Assembly: GCA_903838355.1 (NCBI GenBank)
Contig: CAILYC010000039.1
Span: 1 to 64,000 of the forward strand
Source: an uncultured Burkholderiales bacterium
GTDB taxonomy: Bacteria > Pseudomonadota > Gammaproteobacteria > Burkholderiales > Burkholderiaceae_C
Length of the DNA: 64,000 nucleotides
Reading direction: 5' to 3'
Below, piece after piece: positions 33,694-42,857 of this stretch; the stretch's first letter is position 1, and each line of letters begins with the position of its first letter. The notes below the pieces were generated by a model. That model was not told the DNA's origin and ran no database searches. It saw only the letters and a list, made by a program, of their open reading frames with translations. The position numbers were made by a program, and so were the translations under genes.

Positions 33694-35646
33694 TTAGCCT
33701 TTTTTAACTTCCTTGACTTCTGCGTCAACCACATTGTCGTCCTTGGCGGCGCCGGCACTGGCTGCACCTTGAGCTCCCCCATCATGGGGCGCCCCAGCGG
33801 CTTGAGCAGCAGCGTTTTGCGCTTGCATGTCGGCGTAAGCCTTTTCACCTAACTTTTGACTCACCGTCATCAAGCTTTCTGTTTTGGCCGTGATGTCGTC
33901 TTTGTCTTCAGTTTTGAGCGACTCCTCCAAGGCTTTCAGGGCGCTTTGGATGGATTCCTTCTCGGTAGCATCGAGTTTGTCACCATGCTCGGTCAAGCTC
34001 TTTTGCACAGAGTGGAGCGCGGCGTCGCCTTGATTTTTGGCTTGAACAATTTCGAGTTTCTTTTTGTCCTCGCCAGCGTTGAGCTCGGCGTCTTTGACCA
34101 TTTTTTGAATCTCTTGCTCGGACAATCCTGAATTGGCTTTGATGGTAATTTTGTTTTCTTTGCCAGTGCCTTTGTCTTTGGCGCCAACGTGCAAAATGCC
34201 GTTGGCGTCAATGTCAAAAGAGACCTCGATTTGGGGTGTGCCTCGGCTTGAAGGCGGGATGCCCTCCAAATTGAATTCACCCAGCATTTTGTTGCCAGAG
34301 GCCAACTCACGCTCACCTTGGAAGACCTTGATGGTGACCGCGGGTTGGTTGTCCTCGGCAGTCGAGAAGGTCTGCGCGAATTTGGTGGGGATGGTTGTGT
34401 TTTTGGTGATCATCTTGGTCATCACGCCACCCAAGGTCTCAATCCCCAAGGACAAGGGGGTGACATCGAGGAGCAACACGTCGGTGCGGTCGCCTGAGAG
34501 CACTTGGCCTTGAATGGCCGCACCCACTGCCACGGCTTCATCGGGGTTCACGTCTTTTCTGGGCTCTTTGCCAAAGAATTCTTTGACCTTGTCTTGAACC
34601 TTGGGCATGCGGGTCATGCCGCCCACCAAAATGACGTCGTCAATTTGATCAACACTGACGCCGGCATCTTTGATGGCCATTCGGCAAGGTGCGATGGTGC
34701 GCTCAATCAACTCGTCGACCAAGGACTCGAGCTTGGCGCGGTTGAGTTTGATGCTCAAGTGCTTTGGCCCAGAGGCATCGGCAGTAATGTAGGGTAAATT
34801 GATATCGGTACCCGTCGAAGAAGACAGTTCAATTTTGGCTTTTTCAGCAGCCTCCTTAAGGCGTTGCAAGGCCAATACGTCTTTGCCCAAATCCACGCCT
34901 TGCTCGCGTTTGAATTCAGAAATAATGAAGTCTATGATGCGTTGGTCAAAATCCTCGCCACCCAAGAACGTGTCGCCATTGGTGGAGAGCACTTCAAATT
35001 GCTTTTCACCGTCTACATCGGCAATTTCGATGATGGAGACGTCAAAGGTGCCGCCGCCCAAGTCATAAACCGCAATTTTGCGGTCGCCTTTTTCGGTTTT
35101 ATCGAGGCCAAAGGCGAGCGCTGCGGCCGTGGGCTCGTTGATGATGCGCTTGACTTCAAGTCCGGCAATGCGCCCCGCATCTTTGGTGGCTTGGCGCTGA
35201 GCGTCATTGAAGTAAGCCGGAACTGTGATCACCGCTTCGGTGACCGCTTCGCCAAGATAGTCTTCGGCGGTTTTCTTCATTTTGCGAAGAACCTCAGCGC
35301 TCACCTGTGGGGGAGCGAGTTTTTTGCCGCGCACTTCAACCCAAGCGTCCCCATTGTCAGCTTTGGCAATGGTGTAAGGCATCAAGTCAATGTCTTTTTG
35401 GACTTCTTTTTCTTCAAATTTACGGCCAATCAAACGTTTGACGGCGTACAAGGTGTTCCTGGGGTTGGTCACCGCTTGGCGCTTGGCCGAAGCACCGACC
35501 AAAACCTCGCCATCCTCTTGGTAAGCGATGATGGAAGGGGTGGTTCTAGCGCCCTCGGAGTTTTCGATCACGCGGGTGGTGTTGCCCTCCATGATGGCCA
35601 CACAAGAGTTGGTGGTTCCCAAGTCAATACCAATGATTTTGCCCAT
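33694..35646 (-). CDS. dnaK: Chaperone DnaK (Hsp70)
   Basis: ATP-dependent Hsp70 chaperone of 650 residues in the cytoplasm. Characteristic signatures are [14 protein letters not shown] at the start, [27 protein letters not shown] and the substrate-domain linker [14 protein letters not shown]. The C-terminus ends in a variable Ala/Gly-rich tail and an acidic [15 protein letters not shown] typical of proteobacterial DnaK. A GGAG site precedes the ATG. It is the middle gene of grpE-dnaK-dnaJ, 130 bp after grpE. Full length with no anomaly seen. Confidence 0.98.
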   Translation of the reverse strand: MGKIIGIDLGTTNSCVAIMEGNTTRVIENSEGARTTPSIIAYQEDGEVLVGASAKRQAVTNPRNTLYAVKRLIGRKFEEKEVQKDIDLMPYTIAKADNGDAWVEVRGKKLAPPQVSAEVLRKMKKTAEDYLGEAVTEAVITVPAYFNDAQRQATKDAGRIAGLEVKRIINEPTAAALAFGLDKTEKGDRKIAVYDLGGGTFDVSIIEIADVDGEKQFEVLSTNGDTFLGGEDFDQRIIDFIISEFKREQGVDLGKDVLALQRLKEAAEKAKIELSSSTGTDINLPYITADASGPKHLSIKLNRAKLESLVDELIERTIAPCRMAIKDAGVSVDQIDDVILVGGMTRMPKVQDKVKEFFGKEPRKDVNPDEAVAVGAAIQGQVLSGDRTDVLLLDVTPLSLGIETLGGVMTKMITKNTTIPTKFAQTFSTAEDNQPAVTIKVFQGERELASGNKMLGEFNLEGIPPSSRGTPQIEVSFDIDANGILHVGAKDKGTGKENKITIKANSGLSEQEIQKMVKDAELNAGEDKKKLEIVQAKNQGDAALHSVQKSLTEHGDKLDATEKESIQSALKALEESLKTEDKDDITAKTESLMTVSQKLGEKAYADMQAQNAAAQAAGAPHDGGAQGAASAGAAKDDNVVDAEVKEVKKG

Positions 35647-35776
35647 TTTGATGCTCCGGTGATTGTGGGATTGGTTGCGCCCACGCTTTAATTAAAAACA
35701 GTTGATTTGGATATTGGGACGAGTTTTGTAAAAACAAGACCGACCCAGAAAATTGAAAATGAGGGCCCTCCAGGGG

Positions 35777-36364
35777 TCAAGACGCAGCAGTGACCGTCAC
35801 CAAGGCAGGGCGCAAGATTCTTTCGGCAATGGAATAGCCTTTTTGCAAAACGCTCACCACCGTATTGGGGGCTTGCTCCGCACTCACGACACTGATGGCT
35901 TGGTGCTGGTGCGGGTCAAATTTCGTGCCGACAGCGGGGTCAATGGCCAGGACTTTGTTTCTCTCCAAGGCGCTTTTGAGTTGCCTCAAAGTGGCTTCAG
36001 CCCCTTCTTTGATTTGCTCGGGTGTGGCCTCATGGATGGCCAAGCCCGCCTCTAGGCTGTCGAGCACGGGCAACAAGCTCTCGGAAAACGATTCCAAGGC
36101 AAATTTGCGCGCTTTGCTCACCTCTTCATCGGCACGCCTTCTGGCATTGAGCACTTCGGCTTGACCTCTTAAATACTGGTCTTGGAGTTCGCTCACTTTG
36201 GCCGTGAGCAAAGCCACATCGGCCAAGGCTTTGGCCAGGGGATCCTCATGAGAAGCTTCGCCCGCACCCTCTTGGTGCTGGGCTTCATGGGGGTGTGGTG
36301 ACAATGGCTCAGTGGAAGGCACCGAGTGGGCGGCAGGATCAAAAGGTTGTGAGGGGTCAGACAT
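35777..36364 (-). CDS. grpE: Nucleotide exchange factor GrpE
   Basis: A 195-residue co-chaperone that releases ADP from DnaK. It has an acidic, Pro/His-rich N-terminal tail (about 45 residues), a long dimerising helix ([42 protein letters not shown] in sense, residues 47-90) and the beta domain with [13 protein letters not shown] and [20 protein letters not shown] at the C-terminus. It is the first gene of the heat-shock operon, with a sigma-32-like promoter 46 bp upstream. No hrcA, recN or nadK neighbour is present, unlike some relatives. Confidence 0.97.
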   Translation of the reverse strand: MSDPSQPFDPAAHSVPSTEPLSPHPHEAQHQEGAGEASHEDPLAKALADVALLTAKVSELQDQYLRGQAEVLNARRRADEEVSKARKFALESFSESLLPVLDSLEAGLAIHEATPEQIKEGAEATLRQLKSALERNKVLAIDPAVGTKFDPHQHQAISVVSAEQAPNTVVSVLQKGYSIAERILRPALVTVTAAS

Positions 36365-36409
36365 GGTTGAAGGTGTGGGTGCGAATAAAAAATAGGATTT
36401 CAGTATTAA

Positions 36410-36436
36410 ATGAGGCCTTTGGTGACGATTTCAACC
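36410..36436 (-). promoter_or_regulatory. Sigma-32 (heat-shock) promoter of grpE-dnaK-dnaJ
   Basis: On the minus strand TTGAAA (36434-36429), a 13-base spacer and CCTCAT (36415-36410) match the RpoH consensus CTTGAAA-N13-15-CCCCAT with one mismatch in each box. It lies 46-70 bp upstream of the grpE start. No CIRCE element for HrcA was found nearby. Confidence 0.65.
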
Positions 36437-36845
36437 CCAAAACAGGCCGTTATTGATTTTTTTATTCAATAGCGAGTAAAACCTTGTCCTCCAAGGTGGC
36501 GAGATCGGCACTGAATTTCAGTCAGCTCGTGCTGGGGACTTTACTGGGGCTCTGGGCAATGTTGCGTCATTGAGGTCGGAGCCCCGCCGCAACTCTGTGC
36601 AAAATTGGCGGAAGGCCTTAAAGCAGCGAAGATGGGGTTTCGAATGACCAGATTGAACGTTTGGTCAAAGTGCAGCTCCCAGCAGAGCCTTGGGCAGGTA
36701 AGGCCGCAAGCCACAACAGCCGACATGGCCAGCGATCAAAGGCAATACAGAAAAGACAACAAAGAAAAGGCAAGGCCCAAGGATCCCCTGGGTCGATGGG
36801 GGTCCTAGGGGGGGCTTTTGACTCAGGGCAGGGCGCTTAAAGCGC
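36437..36845. other. Intergenic region without a recognised gene
   Basis: A 409-bp stretch between the grpE promoter and the stop of the MetE-like gene. Short open frames exist on both strands but none has a ribosome site or a recognisable protein. The right end (36834-36848 region) contains GGGCGCTTAAAGCGCTC, a hairpin-like GC-rich palindrome that may help end the MetE-like transcript. Confidence 0.45.
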
Positions 36846-37970
36846 TCAGGCGCCCCAAACTTCTTGAGCCGTCTCAATCACCAGTCTGAGCTTATTGCGT
36901 TGGGCTTGCACGGCGATGTTGTTGCCGTGCACGGTGCTTGAAAAACCGCATTGGGGTGACAAGGCCAGTTGCTCAATGGGGGCGTATTGGGCTGCTTGGT
37001 CAATGCGACGCTTGATATCGTCTTTGGTCTCCATGGTGTCAAACTTGGTGGTGATCAAGCCCAAAACAACAATTTTGCCTTTGGGCAAATACCTCAAGGG
37101 CTTGAAGTCACCACTGCGGTCGTCGTCGTACTCCAGAAAGTAAGCGTCCAAATTCATTTCGGACAAGAGGGCCTGGGCCACCGGTTCGTAGTTGCCCGAG
37201 GCTGCATGGGTGCTTTTGAAATTACCACGGCACAAATGCATGGCCAAGGTCATCCCTTCGGGCTTTTGGGCAACCACTTTATTGACAAAGGCGGCATAGC
37301 GATGGGGCAATTCGTCAGGGTCATCCCCGCGTTGCAAGGCGGCTTGGCGCATTTTGTCATCGCACAAATAAGCCAAGTTGGTATCGTCCATTTGCACGTA
37401 GGTACAACCTGCAGCGGCCAAAGAACGCAACTCATCCCCATAGGCCTTGGCCACATCATCATAAAACTGGGGGTCAAGCTCAGGATAGGCTTCACGGCTG
37501 ATGCCCGCGCGCCCGCCCCTAAAGTGCAGCATGGTGGGTGAGGGAATGGTGACCTTGGGCGTGTGGCCCGCACTCACATGGGCTTTTAGAAATTCAAAGT
37601 CCGCGAGTTGAATGTTTTTGGCGTGAACCACCTTGTCAATAACTTTGATCACGGGAGGGGCCAGTTCTTCGCTACCGTCGGGTTTTTTGATGGTCACGGG
37701 GATGTCGGTTTTAACACCACCGAGTTGCTCCAAAAAGTCGATGTGAAAGTAAGTTCTTCTAAACTCTCCATCGGTGATGCTTTTGAGGCCCACATCTTCT
37801 TGGAATGCGATGATTTCTTTGATCGCGCGGTCTTCGACTTCACGCAATTGCTCAGCATTGATCTCACCTTTGGCTTTTTGCGCGCGGGCAGTGAGCAAGT
37901 ATTCGGGGCGCAAGAAGCTTCCCACGTGGTCAAAGCGGGCGGGCAAGATTTTGTCTAAAGGCAGAGTCAT
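36846..37970 (-). CDS. MetE C-terminal-domain-like methyltransferase (cobalamin-independent)
   Basis: A 374-residue protein equal to the catalytic C-terminal half of cobalamin-independent methionine synthase, like the short YxjG/YxjH-type proteins. The four zinc ligands of MetE have counterparts: His and Cys in LAMHLCRGN, Glu in YFLEYDDDRSG and Cys in SPQCGFSS. Substrates could be homocysteine with a short-chain methyl donor, or another thiol or corrinoid carrier; the family also includes coenzyme M-type transferases. GGAG precedes ATG 37970, and the frame upstream begins only with TTG. It is a single gene divergent from the Liv transporter operon. Confidence 0.83.
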   Translation of the reverse strand: MTLPLDKILPARFDHVGSFLRPEYLLTARAQKAKGEINAEQLREVEDRAIKEIIAFQEDVGLKSITDGEFRRTYFHIDFLEQLGGVKTDIPVTIKKPDGSEELAPPVIKVIDKVVHAKNIQLADFEFLKAHVSAGHTPKVTIPSPTMLHFRGGRAGISREAYPELDPQFYDDVAKAYGDELRSLAAAGCTYVQMDDTNLAYLCDDKMRQAALQRGDDPDELPHRYAAFVNKVVAQKPEGMTLAMHLCRGNFKSTHAASGNYEPVAQALLSEMNLDAYFLEYDDDRSGDFKPLRYLPKGKIVVLGLITTKFDTMETKDDIKRRIDQAAQYAPIEQLALSPQCGFSSTVHGNNIAVQAQRNKLRLVIETAQEVWGA

Positions 37971-38244
37971 GGTGTCTCCAATGTTAAAAATGCGCAAATG
38001 TTAATCCAATATTCTCGCCGATTGGGGGGTGAATTGGAATTGATCGTGAAAATTAAGCTAGAAATCAATATCCTGGGCGCAAAGCGCAATGCCCGTCTAT
38101 CCACGCAAGTCGAGCCTTGGCAGCGCAAGGGGCGGGCTTCATGCCAGAGCTGCAGAGGATGCGATTCAATCCCATAAAGCGTCTAAAATAAGAGGGCTTT
38201 CTTATGAAACCTCCAACTCCTCACCATTTTCACACGCCCCCAAT

Positions 38245-39114
38245 ATGCTGACGCTACTCTTTGACGGTGTGGCCTATGGCATGCTGCTGTTTGTCTTGGC
38301 GGTGGGCTTGTCCATCACCTTGGGGCTGATGAATTTTATAAACCTCGCCCATGGCGCCTTTGCCATGGTGGGAGGCTATGCCATGGTGATCTTGTCCAAG
38401 CAACTCCAAATCCCCTTTTTGATTTGTTTGCCACTGGTGTTTGTCGTGGTCGCGCTGCTGGGCGCTTTGTTGGAAGCGACCCTGTATCGCCGAATGTACA
38501 AAAAAACGCATTTGGATCAGGTGCTGTTTTCCATCGGTTTGGCTTTCATGTCGGTGGCTGCAATGGACTTTGTTATGGGCTCTTCCCAGCAAAACATGGA
38601 CTTGCCGCTGTGGCTCAGAGGCCGAGAGGAGTGGGGAGAGGCGCCTTGGGTGCTCGGTGTTGGGCACTACCGGCTCTTTATCGTGGCTGTGTGCGCGCTC
38701 TTGACCTTGGTGCTTCAACTCATTTTGTCCAAAACCCGTTTTGGCTCACAGTTGCGCGCCTCGGTGGACAACCCTGTGGTTGCCTCGGGATTGGGCATTG
38801 GGGTGAATCGGGTGTTTTTGATCACCTTCGCCGTGGGCTCCGGTTTGGCGGGGCTGGGCGGCGCCTTGGGGGCTGAAATTTTGTCCATCGAGCCCCTGTT
38901 TCCATTAAAGTACATGATCTATTTCTTGATTGTGGTGGCAGTGGGTGGCACCTCGTCCATCACGGGGCCACTTTGTGCTGCGGTGTTTTTGGGCGTGGCC
39001 GATGTCTTTGGGAAATACTATATCCCGCAGTTGGGCGGTTTTGTCGTCTACGTCTTGATGATTTTGATCCTGCTCTGGCGTCCACAAGGCCTTTTTATTC
39101 GGGGGGCGAAGTGA
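38245..39114 (+). CDS. livH: Branched-chain amino acid-type ABC permease, LivH family
   Basis: Inner-membrane permease of 289 residues with about eight hydrophobic segments. The family start MLTLLFDGVAYGMLLFVLAVGLSITLGLMNFINLAHGAF is unmistakable, so ATG 38245 is used although the frame is open from 38089. Later landmarks are VDNPVVASGLGIGVNRVF and VVAVGGTSSITGPLCAAVFLGV. It begins a four-gene transporter operon; the stop overlaps the next start by one base (TGATG). Homologues of this class move aromatic acids, urea or amides as well as amino acids, and the downstream protocatechuate genes suggest an aromatic ligand. Confidence 0.92.
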   Translation: MLTLLFDGVAYGMLLFVLAVGLSITLGLMNFINLAHGAFAMVGGYAMVILSKQLQIPFLICLPLVFVVVALLGALLEATLYRRMYKKTHLDQVLFSIGLAFMSVAAMDFVMGSSQQNMDLPLWLRGREEWGEAPWVLGVGHYRLFIVAVCALLTLVLQLILSKTRFGSQLRASVDNPVVASGLGIGVNRVFLITFAVGSGLAGLGGALGAEILSIEPLFPLKYMIYFLIVVAVGGTSSITGPLCAAVFLGVADVFGKYYIPQLGGFVVYVLMILILLWRPQGLFIRGAK

Positions 39115-40088
39115 TGAGTGACCCAATCAGTTCGAGCAGCAGCTTTTTGAATTTAAAAAACCACGCCAAGATCAAGTCTTGGGAGTGGGTCGGTTTGCTG
39201 TTGGTTTTGGCCTGCCCTTGGGTGTTTGTGTCGCACGCCATGCTGGTCAATGAAATAGCCATCACCGCGCTTTTTGCCGTTTCCTTGGATTTGATTTTGG
39301 GCTACAGCGGCATTGTGTCCTTGGGACAAGCTGCGTTTTTTGGTTGGGGTTGCTATAGCGCAGGCTTGTTTGCCAAATTGTGGATGCCCGACCCCATTGT
39401 GGGATTGGTTTTTTCCACATTCAGTGGCGTTTTGCTCGGGTTCGTGTTGAGTTTCACGATTTTGCGTGGGACGGATCTCACGCGAATCATGGTCACCCTA
39501 GGCGTGTCCTTGATTGGCTACGAGTTGGCCAATCGGCTTAGTGGTCTGACTGGAGGCGCCGACGGACTGCAAGGCGTTTTGATGGGGCCGGTGCTTGGGC
39601 TCTTTGAATTCGATTTGATTGGCAAAGTGGCCTCGCTTTACTCCGTCACGGCCTTGGTGCTCGTCTTGGTGCTGCTGCGTCATTTGGTTTACTCCCCTTT
39701 TGGGGTTGGACTCACGGCCATTCGCGACAACCGTTTGCGCGCCGAGTCGGTGGGCCTGCCAGTGGCCGTTCGCTTGGTGGTGATTTACAGCGTGTCGGCC
39801 GGTGTAGCCGCGCTCTCGGGTGCGTTGCTTGCGCAAACCACCGGCTTTGCTTCCTTGGATGTCTTTTCCTTTGAGCGTTCAGCCGATGTGCTCTTGATGC
39901 TGGTCATTGGCGGCGCGGGTTGGCTTTATGGAGGGGTGGTTGGAGCGATTGTGTTTAAATTGTTTCAGCAAGAGCTCTCGTCGATCACGCCTCAGTATTG
40001 GATGTTTTGGATTGGGCTTTTACTCGTTATTTTGGTGCTGGTTGGCCGTGAGAAATTGTTCAGTCCTTTTAAGCGTTTGATGCCATGA
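39114..40088 (+). CDS. livM: Branched-chain amino acid-type ABC permease, LivM family
   Basis: The second permease, 324 residues. It has a polar N-terminal tail (SDPISSSSSFLNLKNH) before the first membrane helix, then ALFAVSLDLILGYSGIVSLGQAAFFGWGCY, the LivM signature, and TAIRDNRLRAESVGLPV in the cytoplasmic loop. It ends with a run of helices (FWIGLLLVILVLVG). Its ATG overlaps the livH stop by one base and its stop overlaps livG by four, a tightly coupled operon. Confidence 0.92.
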   Translation: MSDPISSSSSFLNLKNHAKIKSWEWVGLLLVLACPWVFVSHAMLVNEIAITALFAVSLDLILGYSGIVSLGQAAFFGWGCYSAGLFAKLWMPDPIVGLVFSTFSGVLLGFVLSFTILRGTDLTRIMVTLGVSLIGYELANRLSGLTGGADGLQGVLMGPVLGLFEFDLIGKVASLYSVTALVLVLVLLRHLVYSPFGVGLTAIRDNRLRAESVGLPVAVRLVVIYSVSAGVAALSGALLAQTTGFASLDVFSFERSADVLLMLVIGGAGWLYGGVVGAIVFKLFQQELSSITPQYWMFWIGLLLVILVLVGREKLFSPFKRLMP

Positions 40089-40885
40089 GCGCGCTTTTGA
40101 TGTCCGATCTGCCGAACGTCGAGATTGTGCTCAAGGCCAGCGCTTTGTGCAAGAATTTTGGCGGGATCAAGGCCACTCAAAATGTGAGTCTTGCCTTGCC
40201 TCGCGGTGCGCGGCATGCTTTGATTGGTCCCAACGGTGCGGGTAAAACTACCTTGATCAATTTACTCACTGGCGTGTTGCCATTGAGTTCAGGGCGCATT
40301 GAGCTGTTGGGTCAGGACATTACCCATTTGAGCTCGAGTCAACGCGTCAAACGCGGTTTGGTGAGGACCTTTCAAATCAATCAACTTTTTGGCTCCATGA
40401 CGCCAGTCTCCACGCTGGCTTGGGTGGTGAGCCAACACTGGGGTTTGGGGTCGCGGTGGTGGAATCCTCTGGGACACAAGCCCGTGGTGTTGACGCGTGT
40501 CGATGAGTTGTTGGTGCAGTTTCATTTGACCGATGTGGCACTCGAGCGGGTGAGCACCCTGAGCTACGGCAAACAGCGATTGTTGGAGATCGCCATTGCC
40601 TTGGCCTGTGAGCCCAAAGTGCTCCTTCTCGATGAGCCGGTGGCGGGTGTCCCCGCTGGTGAGCGAGAAGAAATTTTGATCACCTTGGGTCAGTTGCCAA
40701 TGGATGTGTGTATCTTGCTCATTGAGCACGACATGGATTTGGTCTTTAGTTTTGCCAATCGCATGACGGTGCTCGTGAACGGCACCTTGCTGTGTGAGGC
40801 AAGCAACGAAGAAATTGCCAACGACCCGCGAGTCAAAGAGGTCTATTTGGGGGCTGAGGCCATTGAGGGAGTGACCCATGGGTGA
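40085..40885 (+). CDS. livG: Branched-chain amino acid-type ABC ATPase, LivG family
   Basis: A 266-residue ATPase. Walker A GPNGAGKTT, a LivG-type RTFQINQLFGSMT Q-loop, a signature region reading LSYGKQRLLEIAIAL, Walker B VLLLDEPVAGVP and switch His in LLIEHDMD are present. It starts at an ATG overlapping the livM stop (ATGA); a second ATG six codons later is possible. It pairs with LivF to drive the LivHM channel. Confidence 0.92.
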   Translation: MSALLMSDLPNVEIVLKASALCKNFGGIKATQNVSLALPRGARHALIGPNGAGKTTLINLLTGVLPLSSGRIELLGQDITHLSSSQRVKRGLVRTFQINQLFGSMTPVSTLAWVVSQHWGLGSRWWNPLGHKPVVLTRVDELLVQFHLTDVALERVSTLSYGKQRLLEIAIALACEPKVLLLDEPVAGVPAGEREEILITLGQLPMDVCILLIEHDMDLVFSFANRMTVLVNGTLLCEASNEEIANDPRVKEVYLGAEAIEGVTHG

Positions 40886-41606
40886 GATCTTGCGGGTGAG
40901 TCGCGTGGTGGCCGGTTATGCAGAATCGATTATTTTGTCCGATGTGTCTTTTGCACTTCAAGAGGGTCAGACCCTGGCCTTGCTTGGGAGAAACGGCGTG
41001 GGCAAAACCACCCTGATCAACACCTTGATGGGGGTTACGAGACTGCATTCGGGTGTGATTGTGATGGATGGCCAAGAGATTGAGCGTTGGCCTTCTTACA
41101 AACGGGTCAATGCCTTGGCGAAGGGGGGAATGGGATGGGTGCCTCAAGAGCGGGACATTTTCAAGTCCTTGACTGTCCACGAGAACTTGACCGCGGTCTA
41201 CCGCCACGTCGAGTCCGCGCATGCATGGAACCCCGCGCGCGCTTATGAATTTTTCCCCCGATTGCTAGAGCGTCAGAACAATTTGGGCAATCAACTCTCT
41301 GGCGGCGAGCAGCAAATGTTGGCCTTGGCGCGAGCTTTGATGGTCAATCCTCGATTGCTCCTGCTTGATGAGCCCTTGGAGGGCTTGGCGCCCATTATTG
41401 TGCAAGAAATTTTGGCTGCGATTCGTCGAATCACGCAAGAAGAGGGTATGACGGCCATCATCGTTGAGCAGCACCCTCAGATGATCTTGGCCATCTCCGA
41501 CCAAGCCTTGGTATTGGACCGAGGGCAAGTGGTGCTACAAGAGTCGGCGGCGAGGTTGCTCGATCGTCCCGATTTGTTGGGGGATTTGTTGGGTGTGAAG
41601 CGCTGA
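40878..41606 (+). CDS. livF: Branched-chain amino acid-type ABC ATPase, LivF family
   Basis: A 242-residue ATPase with Walker A GRNGVGKTT, LivF-type GMGWVPQERDIFKSLTVHENL, signature LSGGEQQMLALARAL, Walker B LLLDEPLEGLAP and the histidine in IIVEQHPQ. Its ATG overlaps livG by eight bases. It closes the LivHMGF set, which lacks a LivK-type binding protein gene; instead a Bug receptor gene follows 45 bp downstream. Confidence 0.93.
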   Translation: MGEILRVSRVVAGYAESIILSDVSFALQEGQTLALLGRNGVGKTTLINTLMGVTRLHSGVIVMDGQEIERWPSYKRVNALAKGGMGWVPQERDIFKSLTVHENLTAVYRHVESAHAWNPARAYEFFPRLLERQNNLGNQLSGGEQQMLALARALMVNPRLLLLDEPLEGLAPIIVQEILAAIRRITQEEGMTAIIVEQHPQMILAISDQALVLDRGQVVLQESAARLLDRPDLLGDLLGVKR

Positions 41607-41651
41607 GCAACAAACCATATCAGTATGTCGTTTATCAAACTAGGGCAAAAG

Positions 41652-42656
41652 ATGAAATTGATCAATCGTTGGGTGTGTTTGGCGTTGAGGCGCTTGAAGG
41701 AAATCGGTGCGTTCAGCATCTTGGTCTTGCTCACTGTTGTACCCCTGGCGCAGGCGCAGACTTATCCCGTCAAGCCCATCCGCATTGTGGTGCCTTTTGG
41801 GGCCGGGGGAGTGGCCGATCTCACGGCACGCATCGTGGCGCAAAAAATGTCTGAAGGCCTTGGCCAGTCGGTCGTCGTTGACAATCGTCCTGGGGCCGGT
41901 GGGGTTGTGGCGGCCGACTTGGTCGCTAAGTCAGAACCCGATGGTTACACCTTGTTTTTGATCTCCAACGGAACCGCGGTGAGTGCCTCCTTGATGCACG
42001 CCTTGCCCTTTGATCCGATCAATGATTTTGTCAATGTGGGATTGTTGGCGACTTTTGATATTGCTATTGTGGTGAATTCCGATTCGAAATTCAATGCCCT
42101 GAGCGACTTTATTCTTCACGCCAAGGCCCATCCCGGTGCACTCAATGTGGGAAGCATCAATATTGGCAGCACGCAAAATTTGGCCGCCGAGTTGTTCAAG
42201 TCGACAGCAGGAGTTGATGTGCAAGTGGTGCCTTTCAATGGCACCCCTGCTGTCATGACGGCCCTCAAAGGTGGGCAAATTGATGTGGCCACTGAAATTT
42301 TGGGTCCCGTGCTGCCCCAAATCAAAGCCAAAAACTTCAAAGTCTTGGCGCTCACCAGTGAACAGCGCTCGCCAAGCCTGCCCGATACTCCCACCGCCAA
42401 AGAGTTGGGCATCAAGTCCTTGGTGGCTTCTTCTTGGAACGGCCTGGCCGTGCCGGCCAAAACCCCTAGGGCCATTGTTGATCGACTCAATAAAGAAATC
42501 AATATTGCCCTTCAAAACCCAGCGACTGAAAAAAAACTCTTGGAGCTCAACATCAACCCCAAGGTGTCCACGCCAGCGCAGGCGCAAGAATGGTACCTCT
42601 CTGAGATTAAAACCTGGGCCCGCGTGATTGAGAAAGCGGGCATTGCCAAGCAGTGA
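41652..42656 (+). CDS. Bug-family periplasmic solute receptor
   Basis: A 334-residue TctC-type receptor. The signal peptide (RLKEIGAFSILVLLTVVPLAQAQ) is followed by TYPVKPIRIVVPFGAGGVADLTARIVAQ, VVDNRPGAGGVVAADLVA and PDGYTLFLISNGTAVSA. ATG 41652 has AGGG upstream; an in-frame ATG at 41625 would add nine residues. It sits between livF and the pmd genes on the same strand. Bug receptors normally serve TctAB or other transporters, so whether this one works with LivHMGF is an open question. A role in uptake of protocatechuate or a related aromatic acid is plausible from position only. Confidence 0.88.
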   Translation: MKLINRWVCLALRRLKEIGAFSILVLLTVVPLAQAQTYPVKPIRIVVPFGAGGVADLTARIVAQKMSEGLGQSVVVDNRPGAGGVVAADLVAKSEPDGYTLFLISNGTAVSASLMHALPFDPINDFVNVGLLATFDIAIVVNSDSKFNALSDFILHAKAHPGALNVGSINIGSTQNLAAELFKSTAGVDVQVVPFNGTPAVMTALKGGQIDVATEILGPVLPQIKAKNFKVLALTSEQRSPSLPDTPTAKELGIKSLVASSWNGLAVPAKTPRAIVDRLNKEINIALQNPATEKKLLELNINPKVSTPAQAQEWYLSEIKTWARVIEKAGIAKQ

Positions 42657-42857
42657 GCCCTCTTAGGCGGTTCAATGCAATAAAATTGTGATTTTGAAAG
42701 CCTCAGGCTCTAAAATCTTCGAATTGTTAAATTTGGACCATTTTTTTTGGAATTTGAAGTTCCTCGTGGTGGGAAAATCCAAGTCCAAAGAACGCAATGG
42801 GGTAGGCTTCCATTACTAAACACTAAACGATCTTCTCTAGTCAAAAGGATTTTTCAC

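Noticed and set aside
35647-36500. CIRCE element (HrcA operator) for dnaK or grpE
   Set aside because: No TTAGCACTC-N9-GAGTGCTAA-like inverted repeat is present in either intergenic space.
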